Shown here in pieces: positions 1-9,506 of a stretch of DNA of 28,558 nt. The stretch's first letter is position 1. Each line of letters starts with the position of its first letter. The stretch is from the NCBI GenBank assembly GCA_000310025.1, contig FN649742.1, positions 4,005,876-4,034,433 of the forward strand. Direction: 5' to 3'. The notes below the pieces were generated by a model. That model ran no database searches and was not told the DNA's origin. It saw only the letters and a program-made list of their open reading frames with translations. The stretch is from Ectocarpus siliculosus. Lineage: Eukaryota; Sar; Phaeophyceae; Ectocarpales; Ectocarpaceae. The position numbers were made by a program, and so were the translations under genes.

Positions 1-1854
1 GGCTTGATCGGAAACAGCACCATCGCCTCTGCGAGTACCAAAGCAGCAGCAGCAGCAGGAGCAACAGCGTTACCGAGCGCGACAGCAGGAGCGAGAAAGA
101 ACATGTCCCATGCTTCGCTGGCCGCAATCGCCGCCCCCGCCCCGCACGGGAGGCTGGGCGATGGCACCGCCGCCGCCTCGGCACCACGACGATCTCGGGG
201 GGACCCCGCCCGCGCCGGCGGAGCCCCTCCCAGCTCGCTACCCCCGACTTTGACCGATCTGCCGATGGCTCCCGTGTCCACGTCGCCGCCGGCCGGTGAT
301 GACGGCGGTAAGCTAGTGGTGGCGGCGGTGGCGGGGCCGGTCGGGGTGACGACGCCGGCGCCGACCAAGGCGCGCCCCCCGCGGAGCTCCTCGCGACCCA
401 GGAACCTCCGCTCTCAGCAGGCAGAGGCCCCCGCGGGCGCGGGCGGAGAAGAAGAACGCCGCCTGGAAGTGGACAGAAACATGGCGAGGCGGGCGCTGCT
501 GAACTCGGCGGTGCGCCGGGGGGGTTCGGGCGGTGGCAGCGACGGAGGCTATTCGTCCGGAGGTGGAGCGGGGGGCTGGGTCAGGGCTGATGGTGGTCAC
601 GGCAGCAGCAGTGGGGGCAGCGGCGGCGGCGGCGGCGGCGGCGGGAGGTCGGCGGCGAGGCGCGGCAGCTCGGCCAGCGAAGGGGCGGCGGCGGCGGCGG
701 CGGCGGAGGGCTTGTCGCCCGGCGGAGAGGAAGGCAGCGCCGACCGGCTTCACGGGAAAGGGTTCTTCTCTGCTTCACCGAGAGAGGGAGAGAGTGGAGA
801 TAGCGGCGGCGGCGGCGGCGGCGGCGGCGTGGTGAGAACGGTCTTCCCGAAGCCCGGAGGCGGCAGCGGCGGCGGCAGCGGCAGCGGCAGCGAGATGCTC
901 TCCCCCCTTCGTTCGCCCATGCCCCGCCGCCAGGCGAGCGGGGGTCCGTCGACGGCGGCGGCGGCGGCGGCGAACGTTGAGAGTGGTCGCCGGCTCGCCC
1001 CTGCGGTCGCGACGGAAGAGGCCTACAACCCCGCGTACAGCAGCGTGTGGGCTTCCTGGATCGGGCTGGGTCCATCGGCGCCGGAAGCAAGGGGAGGGGC
1101 GACAAACGGCGCGACAAACGGCGCGACAAACGGCGCGACCAACGGCGCCTCGGCGAGCAGCAACGGCGTTCCGAGGGCAACGAACGGGGCGGGGGGGTCC
1201 AGGGAACCCGCGCAGCAGGCGGAAGGTGCTGCCAGGAATGGTTCGAGGGCCGCGTCGCCGCTGGGACAGATGATGATGGTAAGGAACGAGAGAGAGAGAG
1301 AGAGAGATTGTTTGGTGGTTGTCGTATCGTTTGAGGGCGGTTGGTTGTGTTTCGCTTTTATTTTTTGGGAGGGGGTTGGCAAACCGGTCTGGCGTCGTTT
1401 TGTTGTGGCGGTTGTTGGAGGCGTTCACGTTTTTTGCGGGTGGATGTTGTGTCCAAATCGTATCGCATGTGGCTTAACTTGTATCTTGGATCCGGAGAAC
1501 AGGCTATACTAGCTTCCCCCCTAGCACCCCCTCACGGGGCCCCAGATTATGTCCTTTAGAAGTATCGTTTTCAGGATTTAACCGCCCTGAGACTGGCGTA
1601 TTTTTCATTGGTCAGCCGGGTAGCGCGGCCGATTCTAATAATTAAGACACACACAAAGCGGTACACACACACACACACATACATGAACCATTTTTCCGCC
1701 GCTGTGGTGCGTGCTTCATTTTGTTGGCATTTTTTGCTTTTTTTTGCAGGGTCTCTTTCGAGGCGTCGGGAGCCCACCTCTCCAGCTCAGCCCGGATCGC
1801 TTTGTTCCCGAACAGATGGCCGATGGTGGTGGTGGCAATGACGACGACAACATG

Positions 1855-1885
<31 letters not shown>

Positions 1886-1992
1886 ACAACAGCGGCGGCG
1901 GCGGCGGCGATGAGAACAGCCAGAGCGCTCCTGCCGCCGCCGGGGGGGCGCAGGCGGCGGGAGCCGTGCTCAACGCCGAAAGACCCGAGTGA
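1..1992 (+). CDS. 3' part of an unrecognised low-complexity protein gene (two exons, 5' end outside window)
   Basis: Two exons are visible: 1-1278, open from the first base, and 1750-1992, ending in TGA at 1990. The intron between them (1279-1749) starts ATG|GTAAGG and ends in a T-rich tract plus TTTGCAG. Both exons are phase 0 and share one frame, so the join is secure. The protein is almost wholly disordered: Ala, Pro, Ser and Gly runs, an Ala-Thr-Asn-Gly repeat near 1099, and a poly-Ser/Asn/Gly tail in the second exon. The only ordinary-looking pieces are an Arg-rich stretch ending in DRNMARRALLNSAVRR (about 472-513) and a short aromatic patch, AYNPAYSSVWASWIGLG (about 1021-1071). No catalytic motif is visible and I do not recognise the family. 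It could be the disordered C-terminal tail of a kinase, transcription factor or scaffold whose domain lies upstream. Function unknown. Confidence 0.65.
1099..1146 (+). repeat. 12-bp coding tandem repeat (4 copies, Ala-Thr-Asn-Gly)
   Basis: Four head-to-tail copies of GCGACAAACGGC; the last differs by one base (ACC for ACA, still Thr). The unit is in frame and adds four ATNG blocks to the disordered protein. It is probably length-variable between individuals. Confidence 0.9.
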
Positions 1993-3909
1993 AGACAAGA
2001 GGGATCTTGGGGGCGTCGAAGTCTGTCAGATCCGCGCCGAGAGCGGCTGCGACGTCCCGCGCCGGTCGTCCGTGAATGGGCACAAGCCTTCGAAAGTTCC
2101 CGGCCTGATTTATGCTTCCGCCAATAAAATAACACAAACTTTGATGACGTCGGCGCTCTGTGTCGCTTGGTCGGCGGCGAGGGAATAATGCCCTACGAGG
2201 GCGATGGTGTGTGATCATCGGTTGTTGACGGAACAGACGCAGAAGCGCCGGGCGGGCCTCCTCCCGAGCCACTGCTTGGCAACCAGACGGGGGCGAGCAT
2301 CCGTTATGGTAGGGGGCAACAGGGAGCACAGTGGTGGCATCGTGGAGTAATATTTTTGGAGAGGTCGATACACGACGATGCTCAAGTTCTTGTTCGATAC
2401 CAACAGGGGGGTCAAGGCACCACCACGGTGGCGGTTTTATTTTCTTCAATTTTTGATATTTATGTGAGCATGAGCGCTCGCCACGGCAGCGGTCTTTGGC
2501 CTCTCGACGGCGGGAAGGACACATGCGAAGATTTTGATTTTGATGGGTTAGCCCGGTCTGGAAGGTTCAGCCATTTCGTTGTTGCGTATTCTGCAAGGTC
2601 CGTATAATGGTGTATTATAACACGGCGTGTTTTGTTCGTTTGCGGTGTTGAAAACGTTTTTTTGATCTTGCTATCTTGTCTGAGATGACGTGCTTGTCTG
2701 CGAACGTTTTATGTTCCTTTTTTTTTTGCGTCTATTTCCTTCGATTGTGTGCTGTCAAAGCAGAACAAGAGATGGCGAGAGCGCATCCGACGCCTGCCTG
2801 CGTTGGGCATTTTCGAGGAACAAATAAGCAAGCTGTCCATGTCTCGGTCATCGTTTGGCGATTCTGATGTTGTCGAACGCAGGCCTCGCATGCGCCCGTG
2901 CGTGCTGCGACATCAAACCCACACACACCACACCCACTCACAGTCAGTCCGCTCACGCTTATCTTGGCGGCGAGGCGGTATTTTCGTATTGTACCGCTTT
3001 TATATTCTTGCCCTTCCACGTATCACTAGCATGTAAGTAGATTGCTCTGCACCAACATCATATTTGTTGTTGGGGGGAAAAGCCTCCGTACTGCTAGGTC
3101 AAGACACCTGGACGAGATGGATTTTTGTAGCATGTGCCATACGTGTGTGTGTTTGCAGCGGCTGGATTTGTTGTTTCTACCCCTTGCCGTCCTTCGTCCA
3201 CGCGTGTTCGTATTGCAAACCGAAAAACAGTAGTAGTGAGTGGTCATGACGAAGCTCCTTTTTTCTAGCCCCGGCTTGTACGAGGAGATTGTAAGTCCAA
3301 TGTAGCAGCGGGTAGCAAGTGATCTCGATTTGTTTGTTGTGTTCCCACCGTGTGGTTTCCTTTGATATGGTCAGATGGGTAGTCCAGAGAGAAGCTTATG
3401 TCGTGTACAAATAGCCGAGTCGCGATGCAAATGTTGGAAGGGCGGGCGGGATACATGCCGCCCCGTCGGTGGTGGGTGGGGTGTGATGCTTGGGAACAGC
3501 TTATCGCTGGTCTACGCCGGGTACGCGTGCAGGCATAGTTGTGTAGCACCGCAAGCCAGGAGGTAATAGACAGGAATACGCGGCGAAATCATTACACAGT
3601 CAAGCAGGGATTCCGCAAGGGTTGGGAATTGGAGAGCCCTCGTTCTGCTGTGTAGTCTCTAGGCACGGAGACACTGGATGGGATAATAAAAGGAAGCGAG
3701 AGAAAAATGTCATGTTGCTTGCAACCGGCAGATTTGCACCCCGTTGTTCTCGAGAGGGCAACATGATGATGAGAGTGTTTACGGCCCCTCCCGTATCATC
3801 CTGCACGACCAACAAAACTATCTGTGAACACGCCGTAATCTTCTTCCCATTAAAATAAGAACTTCAACCAAGGCAGCAGACCAAAACGACCAAAGCAACT
3901 ACCACGGTT
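1993..3909. other. Convergent non-coding gap (3' UTRs of flanking genes)
   Basis: This gap lies between the stop codons of two genes that point at each other. Open frames are short, lack conserved motifs and overlap in conflicting frames. Single-base runs and CA/AC-rich stretches are present. The likely content is the two 3' untranslated regions plus a short spacer. An AATAAA for the minus-strand gene occurs at 2444-2449, read on the minus strand, but it is about 1.5 kb from that stop. I see no RNA gene here. Confidence 0.6.
2123..2128 (+). terminator. Candidate poly(A) signal of the gene ending at 1992
   Basis: A canonical AATAAA lies 130 bases after the stop codon, on the same strand. It is the first such hexamer after the stop. 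Confidence 0.45.
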
Positions 3910-4308
3910 TCACGGGCTGTCTGGTTGCTGCTGCTGGTGCTGCTGCTGCTGCGCCGATCTACCCGCCTTCTTCATGCGGTACACGCACGCCCGTATCCGC
4001 GCCCCCGGCACGTGGTGCAGCAGGGCCGACCCCTGCAGGGCCCGGATGATCTCGTTCTCCTGAGACAACCCCAGTCGGCGGCGGCGGCACGCCTCCTCCA
4101 CCGCGGGCCGCAACACCCTCCCGCGAGACACGAGCACGTAGACGTCCCTGGCCCTGTCCAGGAAGTGCAGGGCGCCGTCCCTGTGCAGGCTGGACATGAC
4201 CGCCCTCAAGAGCTCGAGCGCCTTCGCCTGCTGCATGACCCCCCGCGGTGCCGCCGCCGCCGCCGCCCCAGCCTCCGCCGGCCGCTGCCCCACACTAGTA
4301 CCCGGTCG

Positions 4309-4346
<38 letters not shown>

Positions 4347-7300
4347 CGACCCGGGCGGCAACGGTCTTCAGGGAAGGGTCGTCTCTCACGTCTCGCGCGA
4401 ACTGGAAGCGGAGGTGTTCGTCAGGACCCGCGAGGCTTTCCTCCTTGGCCGCCAGGCGGGCGAGCAGCGCGTCTCGGAACTCGAACGTCGGGTCGAGCGC
4501 CAGGGGCGCCGCCACGCAGCGGCAGTACCCGACGGCTTCCGCGTACGCGGCGCCGCAGCCGCACTGCGTCGGCCTGGCCTGGCTCGATCCGGCCACGAGC
4601 TCCTCGTCGATGTAGTCGTCGCGCTGCGTGTTCGGTTTTGGGGGGTCGTCGTCGTCGTCGTCGTTATTTACGCGACGTCGTCACCGTTGCCAATCGAATC
4701 GAGCAGGGGGGTTCGCAGGTCAGATAGCTGAGGGGGAGGGTGGGGACAGAACCGGAGCTTCGATCGTTTGGTTGGGTTCGAAGCTGCTGTAGCAACAGGG
4801 ATCGGGTCAGAATCGAGACTGGTTACAAAGTTGATTGCCATACTTTACAGCTGCTCGGTTTGTGGATGTGGGCGGTTCAACACGAAAGCATCGACAATCC
4901 TAAGCTATACCCAAGGTGTGGTACGGGGTCGTGGAGGGCTGACAAGGGTGGAGATGATTCATGAAGGTATTTTTCACCACGATCGTATCCCGACAAATCA
5001 TGTTCCAGGCAAGAACGCTTTACGTGTGTAGACGCAAACGAAACCGTATCGAAGCGAAAACGTATCGCCCACGACGCTCCCAAAAAACAATTGTACAACG
5101 AGCATTTGACATCAATCCACGCTTTGGCCTCTGGACTACATGAGGAGGCAAGCGTCAACCTGCTGCCATTTTTTTATTCTCTGGTGTGGCAACTTGGAAC
5201 TGCTCTCACCTGGAACGGAGGGCGGTAGACCGTTTTCCCGAGCTCGACGCAGCGCAACCAGTGCAAGGCCTCCTGGTTGGGGTCCGTGGGCTTGCTTGCC
5301 GAGGTGATGGCCACCTCTCGCGCCCTGGCCGGTCGGGTTTTGTTGCAAAGCGGTGAGGCCGCATCGGGAGCGTGGTTCAAAACTACGGACATCATCCGTC
5401 TTTGCAGGTGACAGCTGTAAAATTAACCAACGACGCTGGTATACACATATTCTGCGGCCGTTTCGATCACGTCGCGCTCGGAGAAGTCTAGTCGAGAGGC
5501 AGCACAATGTTGTCGTTGTCCCCCATTTCGCTCACCCTCTGTAGCGCTTGAGCTTTCCCTGCACGACCAGCAGCTCGCCCAGCTCGTGCCTCTCAGAGTG
5601 CCCGCGGTGCGTGGCCCCGGTGCCGGCGTGCCGCTCGTACTGCGTGCACGGCAGGAGCCCGGTCCCGTCGTCGAGTATGTACTTCACTGTTGGTTGTAGG
5701 TTGGTTTTTGGGTTCGGGCACACAGACAGACGGACATGTGTGAACAAGTTGTTTTCTTGCTGCCCGTATTCCGCGCGCACAAGTTTTATTTGAGGAAAGA
5801 TGAAAAAAAAAAAAACACCTTTACCGGAGGCGTTGCACCCTACCGTAGTGATCTGTGCAGGCACGGTGTCACGCGTCGGTGTCAACCCCAACACAACCAC
5901 AGCCACACCTGTGACAGTTCGCACGGTTCGCACGAGTCCGAAGACAGCATAGTTGTTCACTCGGCACTACTGTAGGCAGACTGCTACATCGATAGCACAG
6001 CGGTGATCAACCATCTGTTGTATCGCCAACGACGTGTGGCGGACACATTAGAGCACGAAGCGATACATATATACAACGCACGGGTTCTTCGAGACAAAAG
6101 AAAGCGATGCACAATGGGTATTTGTATCATGCACCCACGGGGACCGCAGCATAACCTCATCTACACCCCTGGGTCAGCAAAGGCCCTATGGCCGCATCAC
6201 ATACAAACTTGGCAGGGTAGGTGGACTCAATCGATAGCAAAAGGAGTTACAGCATGAAAAATACAACGTCTCTGGGATGTTCCCCGACGACAGCGGTTTG
6301 TACGGGGTACCGTGTCCAAATACACGAGAATGCCTACTTTAGCCGACGCCAGCTTTGCCTCTCTATCCCCCCTCCCCTCAAGCGCGAGAATGCCCACCTT
6401 AGCCGGCGCCAGCTTTGCCTCTTCTATCCCCCCTCCCCTTCTTCCCACGATCTCTCACCGTAGCTGCCGGAGGCCTTGGTCGCACCCGGCTTGACGTGCA
6501 CTACCACGCCCGAAACCTCTACTCGGTGGATGGCCTTGTTGCCGTGCAACACGTGAGAGTCGTCGATACCCCCTAGGGTTCCCAGCCCGTGCACATCCCT
6601 TATGAGGAGCTTCACGTAGCTCTGACAATTGTTTTGTTCCGAAGCAAGCGCACGCATGAAGGAAGTGACCAACAAACGGACGTCGGGCCGTTGGGTAGGT
6701 ACAATAACGGCAGGAGTTACGCCGCAAAAATGGCGGGACAAGCGAGAGCCGAGAAGGGGGGGGGAGGAGGTAAACAAAAAGCCAAGGGAGAGGGTCTGGA
6801 GGATTTGTATCTTTGTCCATCTTTGTCCCATCTATGCTGGGCGCCATCTGGGTGATTTACGTCTGCAGGGGCAGGAATAGCTATCAGCTGCTGCAAAAGA
6901 TATCGTAGCGCGCGGAGGAGGTATAGACTACGGTGTGCTGCTGCGTCGCGGTGTGCCTCGGGAACGATCAGATATAAAACATGGCTGACTCCCGGGTCAG
7001 GTTTGCTTGGATGACGTGCAGAGGAGAGAGCACGCCTAACACCCAACACAACAGTTGAAAAAACATTCTAATGATGACGTCCCGATCTCCACCTTCGCCG
7101 AACCACTGGGGCATCTTGGTGCGTATTGAAAAACTCAAAGGTCTTCCCTGACAGCAGTGCCGTTTACGTAGCGTGCTGCTGCTACCACTAAAGCTGTTGC
7201 TGCTAGCCTGTACTACGGAGTACGCCATACAATTCCTAAGTTGCTGCTACGCCATTCTGCTTTGGCATGTTACCTACTGCTGCATATCGCGGCATACACA

Positions 7301-9010
7301 CGCCCGTCTACACCATTTCGGTTCTTGTTTGAAGCACCAGCCGGGGTCAACCGGAAGAAGTACACTGTCGTCTTGCTCCTGCGGTGCGTTCGTCCCTTCG
7401 ATTTTCAAGGCGAGAACGGATCAGAAGTTCCTCCCCTCTGTCCTGTTGTGTACACGAAACCTATAACTATGTGTGCGCTATTCACTTCTAAAGTGCGAGC
7501 CTTTTTACTAAGGAGAGATTCGAACCCCCATCCTAGAGCCAGAAGCTTTTACGACGTTTCCCACCGAACCACTACAGTAGGTAGGCCACCGTGCGTGAAC
7601 CGAACTGGATGCCTAGAGAAAAAGTGGGGGTGCCGCCGTTGCAAGACTGACTGAAGGGGGCGGAGGGGGGGCTGTCAGGGAATATTGATGGCGTTCCCCA
7701 AGTTTAGTCGATGGTTGCATGTTCGCCTGTCTCCGTTTCGTGCGTTAGGGAGGTATGTAGTCGAGGCCACGACTGGGAGTGGGGTACAGTACCTTCTGAG
7801 AAGGACAATTATTACTTGAGAGGCTTACACTCATCTTGTGGGTCCAGGAGCGTTACTCCAGCCTAAATGCAAAAGCGATCAACCCGACGGCTTCCCATCC
7901 GCAGAATTTAGGACCCAAGACTGCGTGATTTGACGCACAGTGGCTGCCAACCATTCTACTTCTATGAACTGAGGCTTGGAACCCGCGAGCACGATGCGTG
8001 ATAATCCTGGCAGAGCTGGAAATTTGGGCCGCTTTCACCTCTGCCTCTGCTCACTCGCCAGGTGGCTACAGGGCCGTAAATAATGCCTTTCAACCAAGGC
8101 CGCCAAAATAGGTCACCGTCACCGATATGTGACGTGTAAGATGAAAGGTGTGCCGGAGCCGATGGTCGTAGATCGTCGTAGATCGGAATCGGGGCTCTTG
8201 TTGCGTTTGCTATGCGGGTGGGGGAGCTCCTGACAGGAATCTTGATGCAGAGCGCAGAGCACAACCAGCCGATCTCTCGTGGGCTATACACCCTTGTCTC
8301 TCTGTTCAAGCAGTCTTCGGTCCTAGATACGAAGACCGTAGCACGCAGTTGCGCTGGTGATGGGAATCGCGTTGACACGTGCCGGACTTACAGTACAAAG
8401 TTGGGACACCCGACGTCGGTAGCGATTCCCCAATTTCCTACTCAAGGTCTGGTCTGCAAGCCTCCTTACAAGGTGCGACCTTTCGGCACGCATAGAGATA
8501 GGACACGAGGCGTGATGGCAGACATCAGCGGAGAAAAATCATCTGGTCCAGGTGATGCCCAAATGATGACTCTCGCAACGAACGTTCAGCCTCGACTAAG
8601 GCGGTGCTTGTCTTGTCACCCGGTGTGGCTTTGTGAACAACGGCAGTCAGTCTTTGGTGCATCCTGTGCGCTGCCAAAACAGTTGTGAACGGCAGTACTG
8701 CTATAGACTACAAGCATGAGGTGATTTGTCGGTAGTAGCAGCAGCATCGTGGTCGTTAACGATGGCCTGCACAACAACAAACGTGGTTACCTACAGGACA
8801 ACAGCGGCGACTGCTGCTGTTGTTGTTGCACGCACAGCAGCTCACCCAAAACAAAGGATTGAGGCCCCATTCGTGCACCCGAAGTCCAGGAGTGTTAGAT
8901 CCGTCTAGAGCTGGCTCTGTAGCTCGTCCTCCTCTCCCTTCCCCTCTTCGCTCCACAACAGCTTTCCCTGCTTCCGCCTCTTCTTCGCTAGACGCACGGT
9001 CGCGCTTCAT
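3910..9010 (-). CDS. STN1: CST complex subunit STN1 (OB-fold telomere/replication protein), 5 exons
   Basis: Minus-strand exons: 8846-9010, 6459-6621, 5536-5686, 5210-5324 and 3910-4623 (including stop). Phases run 0, 1, 2, 0 and join without a break to give 435 residues; human STN1 has 368. Exon 1 ends HEWGLNPLFW|GTGAGC and exon 2 opens SYVKLLIRD, matching the STN1 start pattern WGLDPxF...KLxIRD. The OB fold continues with VSGVVVHV, then LDDGTGLLPC (about residues 114-123) in exon 3, LGELLVVQGKLKRYRG across the exon 3/4 join, REVAI and VYRPPF (about 192-197). The last exon has a Cys cluster at 219-234, the element LDPTFEFRDALL, an Ala run encoded by CTG repeats, then a C-terminal helical domain like the STN1 winged helix (LLRAVMSSLHRDGALHFL, DVYVLVSRGRVLRPAVEEA). 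It ends in a Gln-rich tail. STN1 binds single-stranded DNA with TEN1 and CTC1 and stimulates polymerase alpha-primase at telomeres and stalled forks. The family call is firm. The exact ATG and the last intron's acceptor (CAG at 4624-4626) are less so. Confidence 0.87.
4311..4343 (-). repeat. (CTG)11 triplet repeat encoding poly-Ala in STN1
   Basis: Eleven uninterrupted CTG units on the plus strand are read as GCA alanine codons on the minus strand. They sit in the linker between the Cys-rich region and the C-terminal winged-helix-like domain of STN1, where a variable-length run should be tolerated. Confidence 0.9.
6326..6445. repeat. Two-copy 60-bp tandem repeat in STN1 intron 2
   Basis: Copy 1 begins at 6326 and copy 2 at 6386; both open GAGAATGCC and share GCCAGCTTTGCCTC and a CCCCCCTCCCCT block. 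Only a few substitutions and one extra T separate them. The array ends about 13 bases from the exon 2 donor (6458/6457 on the minus strand). On the sense strand it is therefore a purine-rich block just inside the intron. Confidence 0.85.
7504..7580 (-). mobile_element. tRNA-like element, probably a degenerate SINE head, in STN1 intron 1
   Basis: Read on the minus strand, there is an A-box-like segment (TAGTGGTTCGGTGG, about 7561-7574). About 35 bases later comes a perfect B box, GGTTCGAATC (7517-7526), set in a T-arm-like GGGGG/CTCTC stem with G-U pairs. I could not fold a sound anticodon stem, and the acceptor stem pairs for only four or five bases. It is therefore not a working tRNA. A pol III promoter remnant of a tRNA-derived SINE, or a tRNA pseudogene, fits best. 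It lies on the same strand as STN1. Confidence 0.35.
8212..8688 (+). other. Unexplained open frame inside STN1 intron 1 (antisense to STN1)
   Basis: A 158-codon frame opens at an ATG and ends in TGA. Its composition is balanced, unlike the low-complexity frames elsewhere. The minus strand also has an overlapping 138-codon frame (7962-8378). I recognise no domain, Cys/His pattern, signal peptide or membrane segment. The region lies within the first intron of STN1 and could be a decayed transposon, a nested gene or chance. I lean towards chance or decay. Confidence 0.15.
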
Positions 9011-9506
9011 CTGGTGCAGCGTGGGCTGAGAAGTCTATGAAGGTGTGGACCAGTGCGAGGTGCTGCTTGACGAACGGGGTTGGGAGAGTTCTCGAGTTCT
9101 CCGCGTTGCCGCTCGGGGGCGGAAGCGGCGCAATCTCGCTTTTTGTTGGGCCGCCTCCCGTCTTCAGCTCGTCAGCTCCCCGACAATCCTCTTCCCTTTC
9201 CTTTTCCGCCAGGGCAGTGCTGCCCCCAATATCGTGCCGCAAGACGGCGGAAATAGGCAGTTGTTCGAGTCTGTATTCGCTTCGGTGTCCAGCGCTGCCC
9301 ATTCGCTGGCATAAATCGTCGCGAGCAAGCAAGAATCATATTTGCAGTGGCGATCTTTGGGCAAATCTTCCGCCTGGGTACTCTCAGACGGTGCGGCCGT
9401 CAGGATCTCGCAGCCTTTCTTTGAGTGAATGGAGCATAGGTACGTCTGTGACGGCGCGCATGCTCGTATTCGGGGAGTTACAGCTCACGTTGTCTTGTAG
9501 TTGTCG
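9011..9506. promoter_or_regulatory. Divergent promoter between STN1 and the TTLL gene
   Basis: The predicted start codons of the two head-to-head genes (ATG ending at 9010 on the minus strand, ATG at 9507 on the plus strand) are 496 bases apart. Both 5' UTRs and both core promoters must fit in this space unless there are further upstream exons. No TATA box is evident. The stretch holds pyrimidine-rich blocks near 9175-9215. An in-frame TAG at 9498-9500 just upstream of the TTLL ATG supports that start. Confidence 0.5.

Noticed and set aside
313-753. Long Arg/Ala-rich open frame on the minus strand
   Set aside because: It is the antisense shadow of GC-rich triplet repeats in the plus-strand exon. 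The same applies to the minus frames at 581-1180, 775-1428 and 21489-22325.
3925-4731. 268-codon plus-strand frame over the last STN1 exon
   Set aside because: It reads the CTG run as poly-Cys and has no domain; the minus strand encodes the STN1 C-terminal domain.
6776-6847. Possible STN1 first exon starting ATG at 6847 and ending DPLPWLF before GTTTAC
   Set aside because: It joins in phase to SYVKLLIRD, but the donor is poor. The exon at 8846-9010 gives a much closer match (WGLNPLFW) with a GTGAGC donor.
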